This document shows, piece after piece, positions 36,788 through 45,153 of a stretch of DNA of 64,000 nucleotides. Numbering within the stretch: position 1 is the stretch's first letter; each line of letters starts with the position of its first letter. The stretch lies in assembly GCF_001014975.1 (NCBI RefSeq), contig NZ_BBXA01000032.1, forward strand, positions 1 to 64,000, in the 5' to 3' direction. Both the position numbers and the translations under genes were made by a program. Origin of the DNA: Novosphingobium sp. MD-1 (GTDB taxonomy: Bacteria > Pseudomonadota > Alphaproteobacteria > Sphingomonadales > Sphingomonadaceae). The notes under the pieces are model-generated. The model did no database searches, had not been told where the DNA came from, and saw only the letters and a list, made by a program, of their open reading frames with translations.

Positions 36788-38227
36788 ATGGATACACCTG
36801 AAACGATCATCACCGAGCTTTCCCGCATTTTCGACGCCGCCGTGGCCTGCCTGCGGGCGGATATCGCCGCTTTCGCCACGCAAGGCACCCCGCCCCCGCC
36901 CGAACGGCGCCACGATGGCAGCTACTGCTATCCCGAACTGCGCATCCACTTCGATGGGCAGACATTGGGCGACCATTCGACACGCTCGTTCGGCCGGCTG
37001 ATAGAGCGCGGCACCTATGCCTGCACCGTCACGCGCCCGGCCCTGTTCGAGGACTACCTGGCGGAGCAGCTCGCGCTGATCCTGTCCGACTACGAAGTGC
37101 GGATCGAAGTCTGCCCGTCCCGGCAGGAAATCCCGTTTCCCTACGTGCTGGACGGCAGCGACGGCGCTCAGATGAGCGGGGTGACGCCGCAGGATCTGGC
37201 GCAGCACTTCCCCACCACCGAACTGGCCCGCATCGGCGACGAGATTGCCGACGGGCTGGACGTGCCCGAATACGAAGGACTGCTGCCGCTGTCCTTGTTC
37301 GATGGCCTGCGCACCGATTTCAGCCTGGCAAGGCTGGCGCATTACACCGGCACGCGGCCCGACGATTTTCAGCGCTACGTGCTGTTCACCAACTACCACC
37401 GCTATGTGGATGAATTCGTGGACTGGGCGGCGCAACAGGTGGGCGATGGCCATCACATCGCGCTGTCGGGCGCGGGCGGGCTGTACCTTGATGCGCCGGT
37501 CGACAACGCCCGTGCGCGCCTGTCCGACACCGCCTGGCGGCGGCACCAGATGCCGGCCTACCACCTGATCGCTCCCGATCGTTCAGGCATCACGCTCGTC
37601 AACATCGGCGTCGGCCCGTCCAACGCCAAGACGATCTGCGATCACCTGGCCGTGCTGCGCTCCGAAGCCTGGCTGATGATCGGCCATTGCGGCGGGCTGC
37701 GCCCCACCCAGAAGATCGGCGATTACGTGCTCGCCCACGCCTATCTGCGCGATGATCACGTGCTTGATCCCGTGTTGCCGCCGGAAATCCCGATTCCCGC
37801 CATCGCCGAGATTCAGCGAGCGCTGGCGCAGGCGGCGGAGATGGTCAGTGGCACCGGCGGCGCGGACCTCAAGAAGCGTATGCGCACGGGCACGATCGTC
37901 ACGACCGACGATCGCAACTGGGAGTTGCGCTACACCCAGTCCGCACGGCGGTTCAGCCTGTCGCGCGCGGTCGGCATCGACATGGAAAGCGCCACGATCG
38001 CGGCGCAGGGCTATCGCTTCCGCGTGCCCTACGGAACGCTGTTGTGCGTCTCCGACAAGCCGCTGCACGGCGAGATCAAGATGCCGGGGCAGGCCAACCG
38101 GTTCTACGAGGAAGCCATCGCCGCGCACCTGGCCATCGGCACCACCACCTGCGCGCTGCTGCGTGCCGAAGGCCCGCGCCTGCACAGCCGCAAACTGCGC
38201 GCGTTTAACGAGCCTCCGTTCCGGTAA
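36788..38227 (+). CDS. amn: AMP nucleosidase
   Basis: Hydrolyses AMP to adenine and ribose 5-phosphate, lowering AMP levels. 479 residues, close to E. coli Amn (484). An N-terminal regulatory domain (about 1-180) is followed by a nucleoside-phosphorylase-type catalytic domain with NIGVGPSNAKTICDHLAVL and IGHCGGLRPTQKIGDY, plus GIDMESATIAAQGY, the nucleoside-binding signature. It lies alone, ended by a conspicuous inverted repeat. Confidence 0.95.
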   Translation: MDTPETIITELSRIFDAAVACLRADIAAFATQGTPPPPERRHDGSYCYPELRIHFDGQTLGDHSTRSFGRLIERGTYACTVTRPALFEDYLAEQLALILSDYEVRIEVCPSRQEIPFPYVLDGSDGAQMSGVTPQDLAQHFPTTELARIGDEIADGLDVPEYEGLLPLSLFDGLRTDFSLARLAHYTGTRPDDFQRYVLFTNYHRYVDEFVDWAAQQVGDGHHIALSGAGGLYLDAPVDNARARLSDTAWRRHQMPAYHLIAPDRSGITLVNIGVGPSNAKTICDHLAVLRSEAWLMIGHCGGLRPTQKIGDYVLAHAYLRDDHVLDPVLPPEIPIPAIAEIQRALAQAAEMVSGTGGADLKKRMRTGTIVTTDDRNWELRYTQSARRFSLSRAVGIDMESATIAAQGYRFRVPYGTLLCVSDKPLHGEIKMPGQANRFYEEAIAAHLAIGTTTCALLRAEGPRLHSRKLRAFNEPPFR

Positions 38228-38562
38228 ACCGCTCGCTCCGATTGTGACAGTGCCGCCGGATGCGATTCGCGTGGCGGCACCTGTCACAATCGGCGTTCCG
38301 ATTGAAAAAGGTGGATGGCGCGGTCAGCTTTCGCCGCACCGCCAAAGCCGCACAAATTACTGATTTTTTTGTACTATATTCGGCAGCACCTCGCCAGCGC
38401 AGCGCGGGTTGCAAACATGGCACTTTCACGCCCCCCAAATTTGTACGCGACGTTTACGATTTGGAACCATCCTGAATGTTACGCGAACCGAAGCGGACGA
38501 ACCTGCGTCCGTATCGCACGGAGCAGTTTGGGTCAGGCTTTGAATATGAAGGTCGGTTGCCA
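38228..38562. other. Intergenic region upstream of the HD-GYP gene
   Basis: 335 bases. It holds the long inverted repeat at 38238-38293 and an AT-rich tract (38351-38380, including ATTTTTTTGTACTATATT), which is the likely promoter zone of the HD-GYP gene; a -10 such as TACTAT is possible but no spaced -35 is convincing. The frame of the HD-GYP gene is open from 38476. Confidence 0.5.
38238..38293. repeat. Long inverted repeat after amn
   Basis: Arms 38238-38257 and 38273-38293 are complementary over 20 bases with one bulged C, separated by 15 bases. The outer arm reads ATTGTGACA and its complement TGTCACAAT. It begins 11 bases after the amn stop, so it may be a terminator; no T run follows. 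The TGTGA/TCACA arms also resemble a CRP/FNR-type palindrome, but the half-sites are too far apart for a single dimer. Confidence 0.75.
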
Positions 38563-39891
38563 ATGGCGCTAAAGCAGATTGAGAAGGATCAGGTCCGCGC
38601 CGGCATGTGGATTCATGCCATCAAGGGCGTGTGGTTCTTCCACCCGTTCTGGCGTGGTAAGTTCCTTCTGGAGCATAGCGACGATGTGGACGCGCTGCGC
38701 TCTGCGCGGATTTCCGGCGTGATCATCGATACCGACAAGGGTCTCGACATCAAGGTCGACCCTCCCAAGGCCGCGAACCAGCCCGCTCCTCCGCCCGCCG
38801 CCGCACCCGCGCCCCAGCCTGCGCCGCCCCGCGCGACCTCGCGCAAAAGCGCCAAGCCACGGCTCGCTCCGATCGCACCGGCAGCGCGCCAGAAGCCCGC
38901 CGCGCCCGAAACTTGCTCCATGGCAGCCGAACTCGGCCGCGCGCGCAAGACCGTGAACCTTGCGCGTCGCCTGATGTCCCAGCTTCTGAAGCAGGTTCGC
39001 TCGGGCGATACCATCGATGCCGAAAAGCTCGGACCGCTGGTGGACGAAATCGCGGATTCGCTGTCGCGCAACAATTCCACGCTCACGTCGGTGCTGCGAC
39101 TGAAGCGCAAGGACGAATACACCTACATGCATTCGGTGACCGTCTCGGCGCTGATGATCAACCTTGCCCGCGAACTGGATTTCTCCGAGGAAAAGGTGCG
39201 TGAGGCCGGCATGGCCGGCTTGCTGCACGATATCGGCAAGATGGCGATCGATGATTCGATCCTGAACAAGGCCGGACGCCTGACCGACGCCGAGTTCGCC
39301 TCGATGCGGGAGCATCCCGAACGCGGGCATTCCGTACTGCGCAAGGACGATACGCTGTCGGCGCTGGTCATGGACGTGGCGCTGCATCATCACGAAAAGG
39401 TCGATGGCACCGGGTATCCCCACCGGCTGAGCGGCGACGAGATCACGCTGCTCTCGCGCATGGGCGCGGTGTGCGATGTCTATGACGCCGTCACGTCGGA
39501 CCGCCCCTACAAGGCTCCTTGGACACCGGCCGAAGCGATCCACGAGATGCTGAGCTGGAACGGCCATTTCGACGAATATGTGCTGGCCGCGTTCGTGCGC
39601 TCGGTCGGCGTCTATCCGGTCGGCTCACTGGTGCGGATTCCCGGCGACCGGCTTGCGATCGTGATCGAAACGCACCGCAAGCACCCGGAACGCCCCACGG
39701 TGCGCGCTTTCGCCAGCACCACGCCCGGCATGACAATCGAGCCGGAAGACATCAACCTGGCCGAAACGCAGGACGACATTCTGAGCTTCGAACGGCCGGC
39801 CGACTGGGACCTTCACGATTGGGAAGAACGCTGGCCCGAACTTGCCGGCGCTTCGCTCAAGAACGTCAAGGGCGAGAGCCGGAAGCGATAA
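38563..39891 (+). CDS. HD-GYP domain c-di-GMP phosphodiesterase
   Basis: Probably hydrolyses cyclic di-GMP. 442 residues from ATG 38563 (GAAGG ten bases upstream; an in-frame ATG at 38476 lies in the promoter zone). N-terminal DUF3391 region (about 1-70, MWIHAIKGVWFFHPFW), a Pro/Ala-rich linker (about 75-140), then the HD-GYP domain with LLHDIGKMAIDD (HD) and HHHEKVDGTGYPHRL (GYP). All metal-binding and signature residues are intact. The protein lacks transmembrane segments. Its 3' end overlaps the convergent YbjN gene by 26 bases. Confidence 0.93.
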   Translation: MALKQIEKDQVRAGMWIHAIKGVWFFHPFWRGKFLLEHSDDVDALRSARISGVIIDTDKGLDIKVDPPKAANQPAPPPAAAPAPQPAPPRATSRKSAKPRLAPIAPAARQKPAAPETCSMAAELGRARKTVNLARRLMSQLLKQVRSGDTIDAEKLGPLVDEIADSLSRNNSTLTSVLRLKRKDEYTYMHSVTVSALMINLARELDFSEEKVREAGMAGLLHDIGKMAIDDSILNKAGRLTDAEFASMREHPERGHSVLRKDDTLSALVMDVALHHHEKVDGTGYPHRLSGDEITLLSRMGAVCDVYDAVTSDRPYKAPWTPAEAIHEMLSWNGHFDEYVLAAFVRSVGVYPVGSLVRIPGDRLAIVIETHRKHPERPTVRAFASTTPGMTIEPEDINLAETQDDILSFERPADWDLHDWEERWPELAGASLKNVKGESRKR

Positions 39892-40444
39892 GGCGGCCCG
39901 CTGGCCGCTTCGCATCCGCGCCGGTATCCTCGTTGAACGCCAGCGCGCCCACGTTATCCAGGGCGAAGCTGAAGTTTTCGACCACCTTGCGGAACACCGA
40001 CGAATCAAGGCCGCCTCCGGTCACCACATCCCAAGACAGCACGACCGACTTGTCGGTGCCAATGGTCAGGGCGCCGAACCGATAGTCGCGCGCGAAGGCC
40101 GCCGCTTCCTGCGGCCCGAAGGGCTTGTCGGGCGTGAAACTGGCGCTGAACTGCAACGACTGGCAATTGTCGTGCATCTTCGCGTCGCAATCATAGAACA
40201 GCACGAACGTCTGCCATTTGCCGATGCGCGCGTTGATCAGCGGTTCGCCGGCGTCATCGGCGGTCAGATCGGCGCCATAGCCCAGCGAGCGCAGCGCCGC
40301 GACCACGCCGTCCGGGCTGGTCGCCGAAACCTGCCGCGCAAGCGCGACGGGTTCGGTATCGAGATTCATGCTGGCATGGGCGGGCACCGAGGCCGCAAAG
40401 GCACTTCCCAAAGCCAGAAACGCGGCAATCCGGCGCGATTTCAT
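39866..40444 (-). CDS. YbjN domain-containing protein, exported
   Basis: A 192-residue protein with a signal peptide (residues 1-24, ending AHA) and a YbjN-like (bacterial sensory transduction regulator) beta/alpha domain containing GKWQTFVLFYDCD and SLQFSASF. Function is unknown. AGAGGA lies nine bases before the ATG at 40444. Its 3' end overlaps the HD-GYP gene. Confidence 0.78.
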   Translation of the reverse strand: MKSRRIAAFLALGSAFAASVPAHASMNLDTEPVALARQVSATSPDGVVAALRSLGYGADLTADDAGEPLINARIGKWQTFVLFYDCDAKMHDNCQSLQFSASFTPDKPFGPQEAAAFARDYRFGALTIGTDKSVVLSWDVVTGGGLDSSVFRKVVENFSFALDNVGALAFNEDTGADAKRPAGRLIASGSRP

Positions 40445-40529
40445 GATGGCATCCTCTGATTTTTATATGATTTGAGAGGATGGTGACTGAAACCGCGCCT
40501 GACGGCAAGACCTTATCGGGGAACAGGCC

Positions 40530-42356
40530 CTACCAGCCGCAGTCCTTGCCGCGGTTCTGCTGCTCCAGCCAGCGCGAAAGCGGCGCGAAATAGCGCACCA
40601 TCGAGGCGCCGCTCATCTCGCGGCTGCCGGTGAAGGCTTCCAGCGCATCGGGCCAGGGCTTGGATGCGCCCATCGTGAGCATCGCATTGAGCTTCTGGCC
40701 CACCGCCTTGTTGCCATAGAAGCTGCACCGGTGCAGCGGCCCCTTCCAGCCGGCCTGCTTGCACGCCGCCTCGAAGAACTGGAACTGCAACACCCGCGCC
40801 AGGAAATAGCGCGTATAGGGCACCACGGCGGGGATGTGATACTTCGCGCCCGGATCGAAGGCATCGGCGCTGCGCGGCGCGGGCGGCACGATGCCCTGAT
40901 ACTTCAGGCGCATGTCGTTCCAGGCCGTTTCATACTGCGCGGGCTTGATCGTGCCGTTGAACACGTTCCAGCGCCAGCGATCGATCAGCAGGCCGAAGGG
41001 CAGGAACGCCACCTTGTCCATCGCCTGGCGCAGCAGCAGGCCGGTGTCCTTTTCCGGCCCCGGCACCTTCGCGCGATCGAGCAGGCCGATCTGCACGAGA
41101 TATTCGGGCGTGATCGAGAGCGCCACGAAATCGCCAATCGCTTCGTGGAAACCGTCGTTGGCGCCATTCAGGTAAAGCGGGTCCTGCCCGTTGTAGGCGC
41201 GCTGATAGTAGTTGTGACCAAGTTCATGGTGGATGACGCCGAAATCGTCGCCGTTCACCTTGATGCACATCTTGATGCGCAGATCGTCCTTGTTGTCCAC
41301 GTCCCAGGCCGAAGCGTGGCACACCACCTCGCGATCACGCGGCTTCACGAACTGCGAACGCTGCCAGAAGGTTTCGGGCAATTGCGCCAGGCCCAGCGAG
41401 GAATAGAAGCCCTCGCCCGCCTTCACCATCTTGAGCGGATCGTAGCCCTTCGCTGCCAGCAGATCGGTGACGTCGTAGCCAAGATCCCCCGCCCCGGCGG
41501 GAGCGACGATATCATAGATGTTGCCCCATTCCTGCGCCCACATGTTGCCCAGCAGGTCGGCGCGGATCGGGCCGGTCCTGGGCTGCACGGCATCGCCGTA
41601 CTTCTCGTTGAGCTTGGTGCGGACATAGCAGTGCAACTGCCGGTAAAGCGGCTGGACCTCGCCCCAGATCTTCTCGGTCAGCGCCGCGAAGGCATCGGGG
41701 TCCATATCGTAGTTCGAGCGCCACAGCGCGCCGGTATCGGCAAAGCCAAGTTCGCGCGCGCCAGCGTTGGCGATATCGACCATGCGCACGTAGTCGGCCT
41801 TCATCGGCGTGCCGACCGTATCGTGCCAGCTTACCCACATTTCCTTGAGCTTCGCCGGATCGCGCGTGGTGCCCATCGCTTCCTCGATGTCGCTACCATT
41901 GACGGGCTCGCCATTCAGCGTGCCATGGCCCTTGCCGTAGATGCCCTGGACGCGGGCCTGCAGCGCGGCGAATTCCTCGGCCGCGCCGGGGGTGGTGGGC
42001 GCCGGCGTGGTGATCTGGGTGCGAATGACCAGCAGCTTGCGCGCGACGTCGGGCGCAAGGCCTGGCACCTTGGCGAGGATCGCCGCCTGCTTGGCCTGAT
42101 CGACCTGAAGCTTCGTCAGCGCCGCGTTGCCAGCGGACGTAAGCTCGGCGGTATCGTAGGTTATGTTGGTCTGATAGACCCACTCGGTGCGGTTGGTGCG
42201 GATGGACTGGTCGAAATAGTCCTTTTCCGCCTGGGACAGCCACGTCTTCACCGTGGCGGGAGTGGCGGCAGCATCCTGCGCGCAAGCGGGCGCGGCAAGG
42301 CCCGTCACGGAAAGACCCGCGACGGCCAGCGCAAGAACGGAAGACAGCGATTTCAT
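40530..42356 (-). CDS. M2 family peptidyl-dipeptidase (ACE-like)
   Basis: A 608-residue secreted zinc metallopeptidase that removes C-terminal dipeptides, homologous to angiotensin-converting enzyme. A signal peptide (residues 1-26, GLAAPACAQ) precedes the catalytic domain. The zinc motif is HHELGHNYYQ (HExxH), with the third ligand Glu expected in the downstream DGFHEAIGDF stretch. NRTEWVYQTNITYDT near the N terminus is typical of the family. AGGGAG is present upstream of the ATG at 42356. Confidence 0.95.
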   Translation of the reverse strand: MKSLSSVLALAVAGLSVTGLAAPACAQDAAATPATVKTWLSQAEKDYFDQSIRTNRTEWVYQTNITYDTAELTSAGNAALTKLQVDQAKQAAILAKVPGLAPDVARKLLVIRTQITTPAPTTPGAAEEFAALQARVQGIYGKGHGTLNGEPVNGSDIEEAMGTTRDPAKLKEMWVSWHDTVGTPMKADYVRMVDIANAGARELGFADTGALWRSNYDMDPDAFAALTEKIWGEVQPLYRQLHCYVRTKLNEKYGDAVQPRTGPIRADLLGNMWAQEWGNIYDIVAPAGAGDLGYDVTDLLAAKGYDPLKMVKAGEGFYSSLGLAQLPETFWQRSQFVKPRDREVVCHASAWDVDNKDDLRIKMCIKVNGDDFGVIHHELGHNYYQRAYNGQDPLYLNGANDGFHEAIGDFVALSITPEYLVQIGLLDRAKVPGPEKDTGLLLRQAMDKVAFLPFGLLIDRWRWNVFNGTIKPAQYETAWNDMRLKYQGIVPPAPRSADAFDPGAKYHIPAVVPYTRYFLARVLQFQFFEAACKQAGWKGPLHRCSFYGNKAVGQKLNAMLTMGASKPWPDALEAFTGSREMSGASMVRYFAPLSRWLEQQNRGKDCGW

Positions 42357-42442
42357 GGACGGGGGCTCCCTGAGGACATTGCCAGCGCCGCGCGATGCGG
42401 GCGCTTGTCATGCCTCCGTGGTTAAGCCTCCGAACGCCGGGG

Positions 42443-43204
42443 TCAAGTCGGACTGGTAAGAAACGAAACGATCTCCGCCCCCATTTCGGGCACGGTCACA
42501 CTGCTCATGTGCGTGCCGGGAATGGTCGCGCGGCGCGCATCGGGCAGCGCGGCGGCCAGCCGGTCGGCCGAGCCGTTGTCGTTGTCCTTGTCGCCGCACA
42601 ACACCAGCACGGGCATGGTCACGCCGGCAAGATCCTCCGGCGCGGTATCCGCCATCGAGCCCAGCAGCAGCCGCGCGGCGACGCGATCGACGTTCATCGT
42701 CTTCATGAACTGCTGCGAGACATAGGCGGGATCGCCGGGCCGGATCGTGCCGAAGCGATCGATCACGTCGATAAAGAAATCGCGCCGGCCCTTCCATCCG
42801 GCCAGCCCTTCCAGCCCCATGCCCGCCAGCACCAGCCGGCGCGGGGAAAGCCCGCCCAGCACCGCCCGCGCCGAGGTGCGCGACCCCAGCGAGAACCCGC
42901 ACAGGTCGAAATCGGTGAGCCCCAGATGCCGCACCAGCGCCATGGCATCGAGCGCGAGCACGTCCGCCGGATAGGAAGTCGGATCGTGGGGCGCGGCACT
43001 TTCGCCATGCGCGCGCAGATCGGGCATCAGGCATTCGAACCCGGCGGCGACAAGCTGCGCGGCGGTGCCGAACTTGACCCAGTTGATCGCCGCCGAGGAG
43101 AACAACCCGTGCAGCAGCACGACCGGCCTGCCCTTCCCCATCCGGTGCAGCGCGAGTTGCGCACCGCCGTGGCCGGCGAAGAATTCGGTGGTCAGCTCGG
43201 TCAT
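42443..43204 (-). CDS. Alpha/beta hydrolase
   Basis: A 253-residue cytoplasmic hydrolase. The oxyanion motif LLHGLFSS (about residues 30-37), nucleophile GFSLGS, Asp in LCGDKDNDN and His in PGTHMSS make a complete triad. Start ATG 43204 overlaps the upstream GFA gene stop (ATGA). Substrate unknown; the layout resembles esterase/acyl-thioesterase-type members. Confidence 0.9.
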   Translation of the reverse strand: MTELTTEFFAGHGGAQLALHRMGKGRPVVLLHGLFSSAAINWVKFGTAAQLVAAGFECLMPDLRAHGESAAPHDPTSYPADVLALDAMALVRHLGLTDFDLCGFSLGSRTSARAVLGGLSPRRLVLAGMGLEGLAGWKGRRDFFIDVIDRFGTIRPGDPAYVSQQFMKTMNVDRVAARLLLGSMADTAPEDLAGVTMPVLVLCGDKDNDNGSADRLAAALPDARRATIPGTHMSSVTVPEMGAEIVSFLTSPT

Positions 43205-43647
43205 TCGGGAACCTCCAGTCCGGCGGCCTTCCAGCGGTCGGCCACGCTCGGCGTCTGGTCGCTGCGATGGCGGGGAAGCGCGCGCGTGTCCAGCCATGCC
43301 TCGTGCAGGCTTTCCGCGCCGGCATGCGATACCGGCCGGAAGATCGAAGGATCGTCGAAACTGCCGACGGTAATGTCCATCTTGCCGGCGCCATCGAGGA
43401 AGGCAAAGCCCAGCGGCGTGCCGCAAGCCGAACAGAACGGACGCCGCGCGATCGCGGACGAGGCATACCAGTCGGGCTCGCGCTCCCAGGCCACGGCGTC
43501 GCGCGCCACCTGCACGAAGGCCGCCGCCACCCCGCCGGTCGCCTTCTGGCACATGCGGCAATGGCAGAGATAGGCCTCGTGGTTGTCCAGCCGCACGGCA
43601 TAGCGAATGCGGCCGCACTGGCAGCCGCCGGTCATGGTGGTCAGCAT
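43201..43647 (-). CDS. GFA family zinc protein (glutathione-dependent formaldehyde-activating-like)
   Basis: A 148-residue protein with the family zinc ligands CQCGRIRY, CHCRMC and CSACG. Family members are named after glutathione-dependent formaldehyde-activating enzyme, but most have no tested activity. It is coupled to the downstream alpha/beta hydrolase by a 4-base overlap. Start is ATG 43647; ATG 43635 (MTGGCQCG) is also possible, and neither has a good Shine-Dalgarno. Confidence 0.9.
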   Translation of the reverse strand: MLTTMTGGCQCGRIRYAVRLDNHEAYLCHCRMCQKATGGVAAAFVQVARDAVAWEREPDWYASSAIARRPFCSACGTPLGFAFLDGAGKMDITVGSFDDPSIFRPVSHAGAESLHEAWLDTRALPRHRSDQTPSVADRWKAAGLEVPE

Positions 43648-43699
43648 GAGCGAGAGGATAGCGAAGGGGCAACGCTTAAACCAGAGTCACTCCCTACAT

Positions 43700-44392
43700 T
43701 TAGCTATGGACGGGGGCGGCCTGCCTCGTGCCTTCCGCATCAAGGGGGGCTGGGAGATCGAGCGGCCTTTCGATGGAAATGACGCCCCGTGCCCAATCGG
43801 CAATCACGAACCTCGATTTGCCGTCCGGCTTCGCGAGTACCATCGATACGCCCACGCCCGCCACCGCCTGAGGCGCGTCCATTGCCACAACGCCACGCGC
43901 AAGCGTGAAGAACTTAACATCCGAAAAGCGGCATCCCACCACATCGAACAACGGGCGCTCATCCGTTCCGCCATTGCGCGCAATTGCAATGTAGCCTTCC
44001 GCATCGGCGCCCTCCGCCTCAGACAGCAAGGTAAATCCGCTCAGGATGCGCTGATCGTCCTTGAATGGCCGGAAAACCTCGCCGGAGCGCATGTCCACCA
44101 GCCTCAACGCCCGGCGCCCTCCGCCTGGTACATCAAGATAATATAACGTGAGCGGCCTGTTTCCCGCATGCACCACCTCACCGATCAACCGCGTGTTCTC
44201 GACGGGCTGTGATATGGTGGATGACCCTGGAAGCTCCCTGCGTCGCACTAGGTCGGACGTCATTGGAACCAGCAGCAGCACGAGGCCCACGATCAGCAAA
44301 ACGGCAATTGCTGCGAAGGCACTCGTTTTGGACGTCCTCAATTTGCGCATCAGCCGCCTTGAGAGCATCCACCGGGGTTTCTCGTCATCCAC
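43700..44392 (-). CDS. Membrane-anchored protein of unknown function
   Basis: About 230 residues from a GTG at 44392 (or 222 from ATG 44368), with one N-terminal membrane helix (AIAVLLIVGLVLLLVPM) and a predicted periplasmic domain of mixed beta structure (LTLYYLDVPGGG, FDVVGCRFSDVKFFTLARG). I recognise no domain. The GTG overlaps the end of the upstream isomerase gene, so the two are likely coupled. Base composition looks a little less GC-rich than its neighbours, which could mean transfer or weak selection. Confidence 0.6.
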   Translation of the reverse strand: MDDEKPRWMLSRRLMRKLRTSKTSAFAAIAVLLIVGLVLLLVPMTSDLVRRRELPGSSTISQPVENTRLIGEVVHAGNRPLTLYYLDVPGGGRRALRLVDMRSGEVFRPFKDDQRILSGFTLLSEAEGADAEGYIAIARNGGTDERPLFDVVGCRFSDVKFFTLARGVVAMDAPQAVAGVGVSMVLAKPDGKSRFVIADWARGVISIERPLDLPAPLDAEGTRQAAPVHS

Positions 44393-45035
44393 TAGGAACC
44401 AGCCCCTTCTGTTCCATGCGCCACACCGCAAGGTCGATGCGGTCCTGCCCGAAGAAGGGTTCGCCGTCAAAGACCAGCGTCGGCACGCCCCAGTGCCCGG
44501 CGGCTTCCAGCGCTTCCTGGTTGGCAGCGAGTTCGGCGTCGAGCCGTTCCGCGTCGCTCACGGCTTCGGCTTCGAGTTCGGCGAAGTCCAGCCCGGCGCG
44601 AGCGGCGGCGCCAGCAAGGTGATCGCCTTCGTGCCAGCCCTGCGTACCGCCCCAGATCAGGCGCGAGACTTCATCGGCGAAGGCCAGTGACTTGCCGCGC
44701 CGCGATGCCGCCTGCCCCATGCGCGTCAGTCGGAAGATATAGGGCTGCTCGTCCGCGATGCGCCGCGTGGCGATGTCCTGCACGATCGGATCGGGGCGCG
44801 GCGGAACGAAGGGAATGCCGTGGAACTGCGCCAGCCGCGCCACATCCACGAACAGATAGCGCAGCCAGCCGGGATGGTTGCGCTCGAAGAAATCAGGCTG
44901 CCGGATCGCCAGCGGATAGACCGGGCGCAGATTGATGGCGAGATCGTACTCGTCCGTCAGCGCGCGATAGCGGCGCGTGGCAAGGTAGCTGTACGGGCTG
45001 CGGAAAGACCAGAAAACGTCAGCGGAAAGCGTCAT
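44385..45035 (-). CDS. DsbA-family / 2-hydroxychromene-2-carboxylate-isomerase-like protein
   Basis: A 216-residue thioredoxin-fold protein of the HCCA isomerase (NahD) family, which uses glutathione for aromatic-ring catabolism or acts on related substrates. The catalytic serine lies in FWSFRSPYSYLA at the N terminus, where other DsbA proteins have CxxC. The C-terminal part has GVPTLVFDGEPFFGQDR. Start is ATG 45035. No aromatic catabolic genes are nearby, so the substrate is open. A strong hairpin covers its leader. Confidence 0.85.
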   Translation of the reverse strand: MTLSADVFWSFRSPYSYLATRRYRALTDEYDLAINLRPVYPLAIRQPDFFERNHPGWLRYLFVDVARLAQFHGIPFVPPRPDPIVQDIATRRIADEQPYIFRLTRMGQAASRRGKSLAFADEVSRLIWGGTQGWHEGDHLAGAAARAGLDFAELEAEAVSDAERLDAELAANQEALEAAGHWGVPTLVFDGEPFFGQDRIDLAVWRMEQKGLVPSG

Positions 45036-45044
45036 GGCGCAGGT

Positions 45045-45084
45045 GCCCTCTCCCAAGGATCAGAGGCGATCCTAGGGAGAGGGC
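45045..45084. other. Long hairpin upstream of the isomerase gene
   Basis: Arms 45045-45061 and 45068-45084 pair over 17 bases with one mismatch, with a 6-base loop. It begins 10 bases before the start codon and includes the purine stretch GAGAGGG, so it could hide the ribosome site of the isomerase gene. Confidence 0.65.
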
Positions 45085-45120
45085 GGCTGTCGCGCAAATA
45101 TTATGACATCGAGAATGCCG

Positions 45121-45147
45121 AATTCTTCCCGCAACCGGGGAAGAATT
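45121..45147 (-). terminator. Hairpin after asd
   Basis: Perfect 10-bp stem AATTCTTCCC (45121-45130) with GGGAAGAATT (45138-45147), seven bases past the asd stop on the minus strand. The AT-rich outer stem resembles a terminator though no long T run follows. Confidence 0.6.
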
Positions 45148-45153
45148 GCCGGC

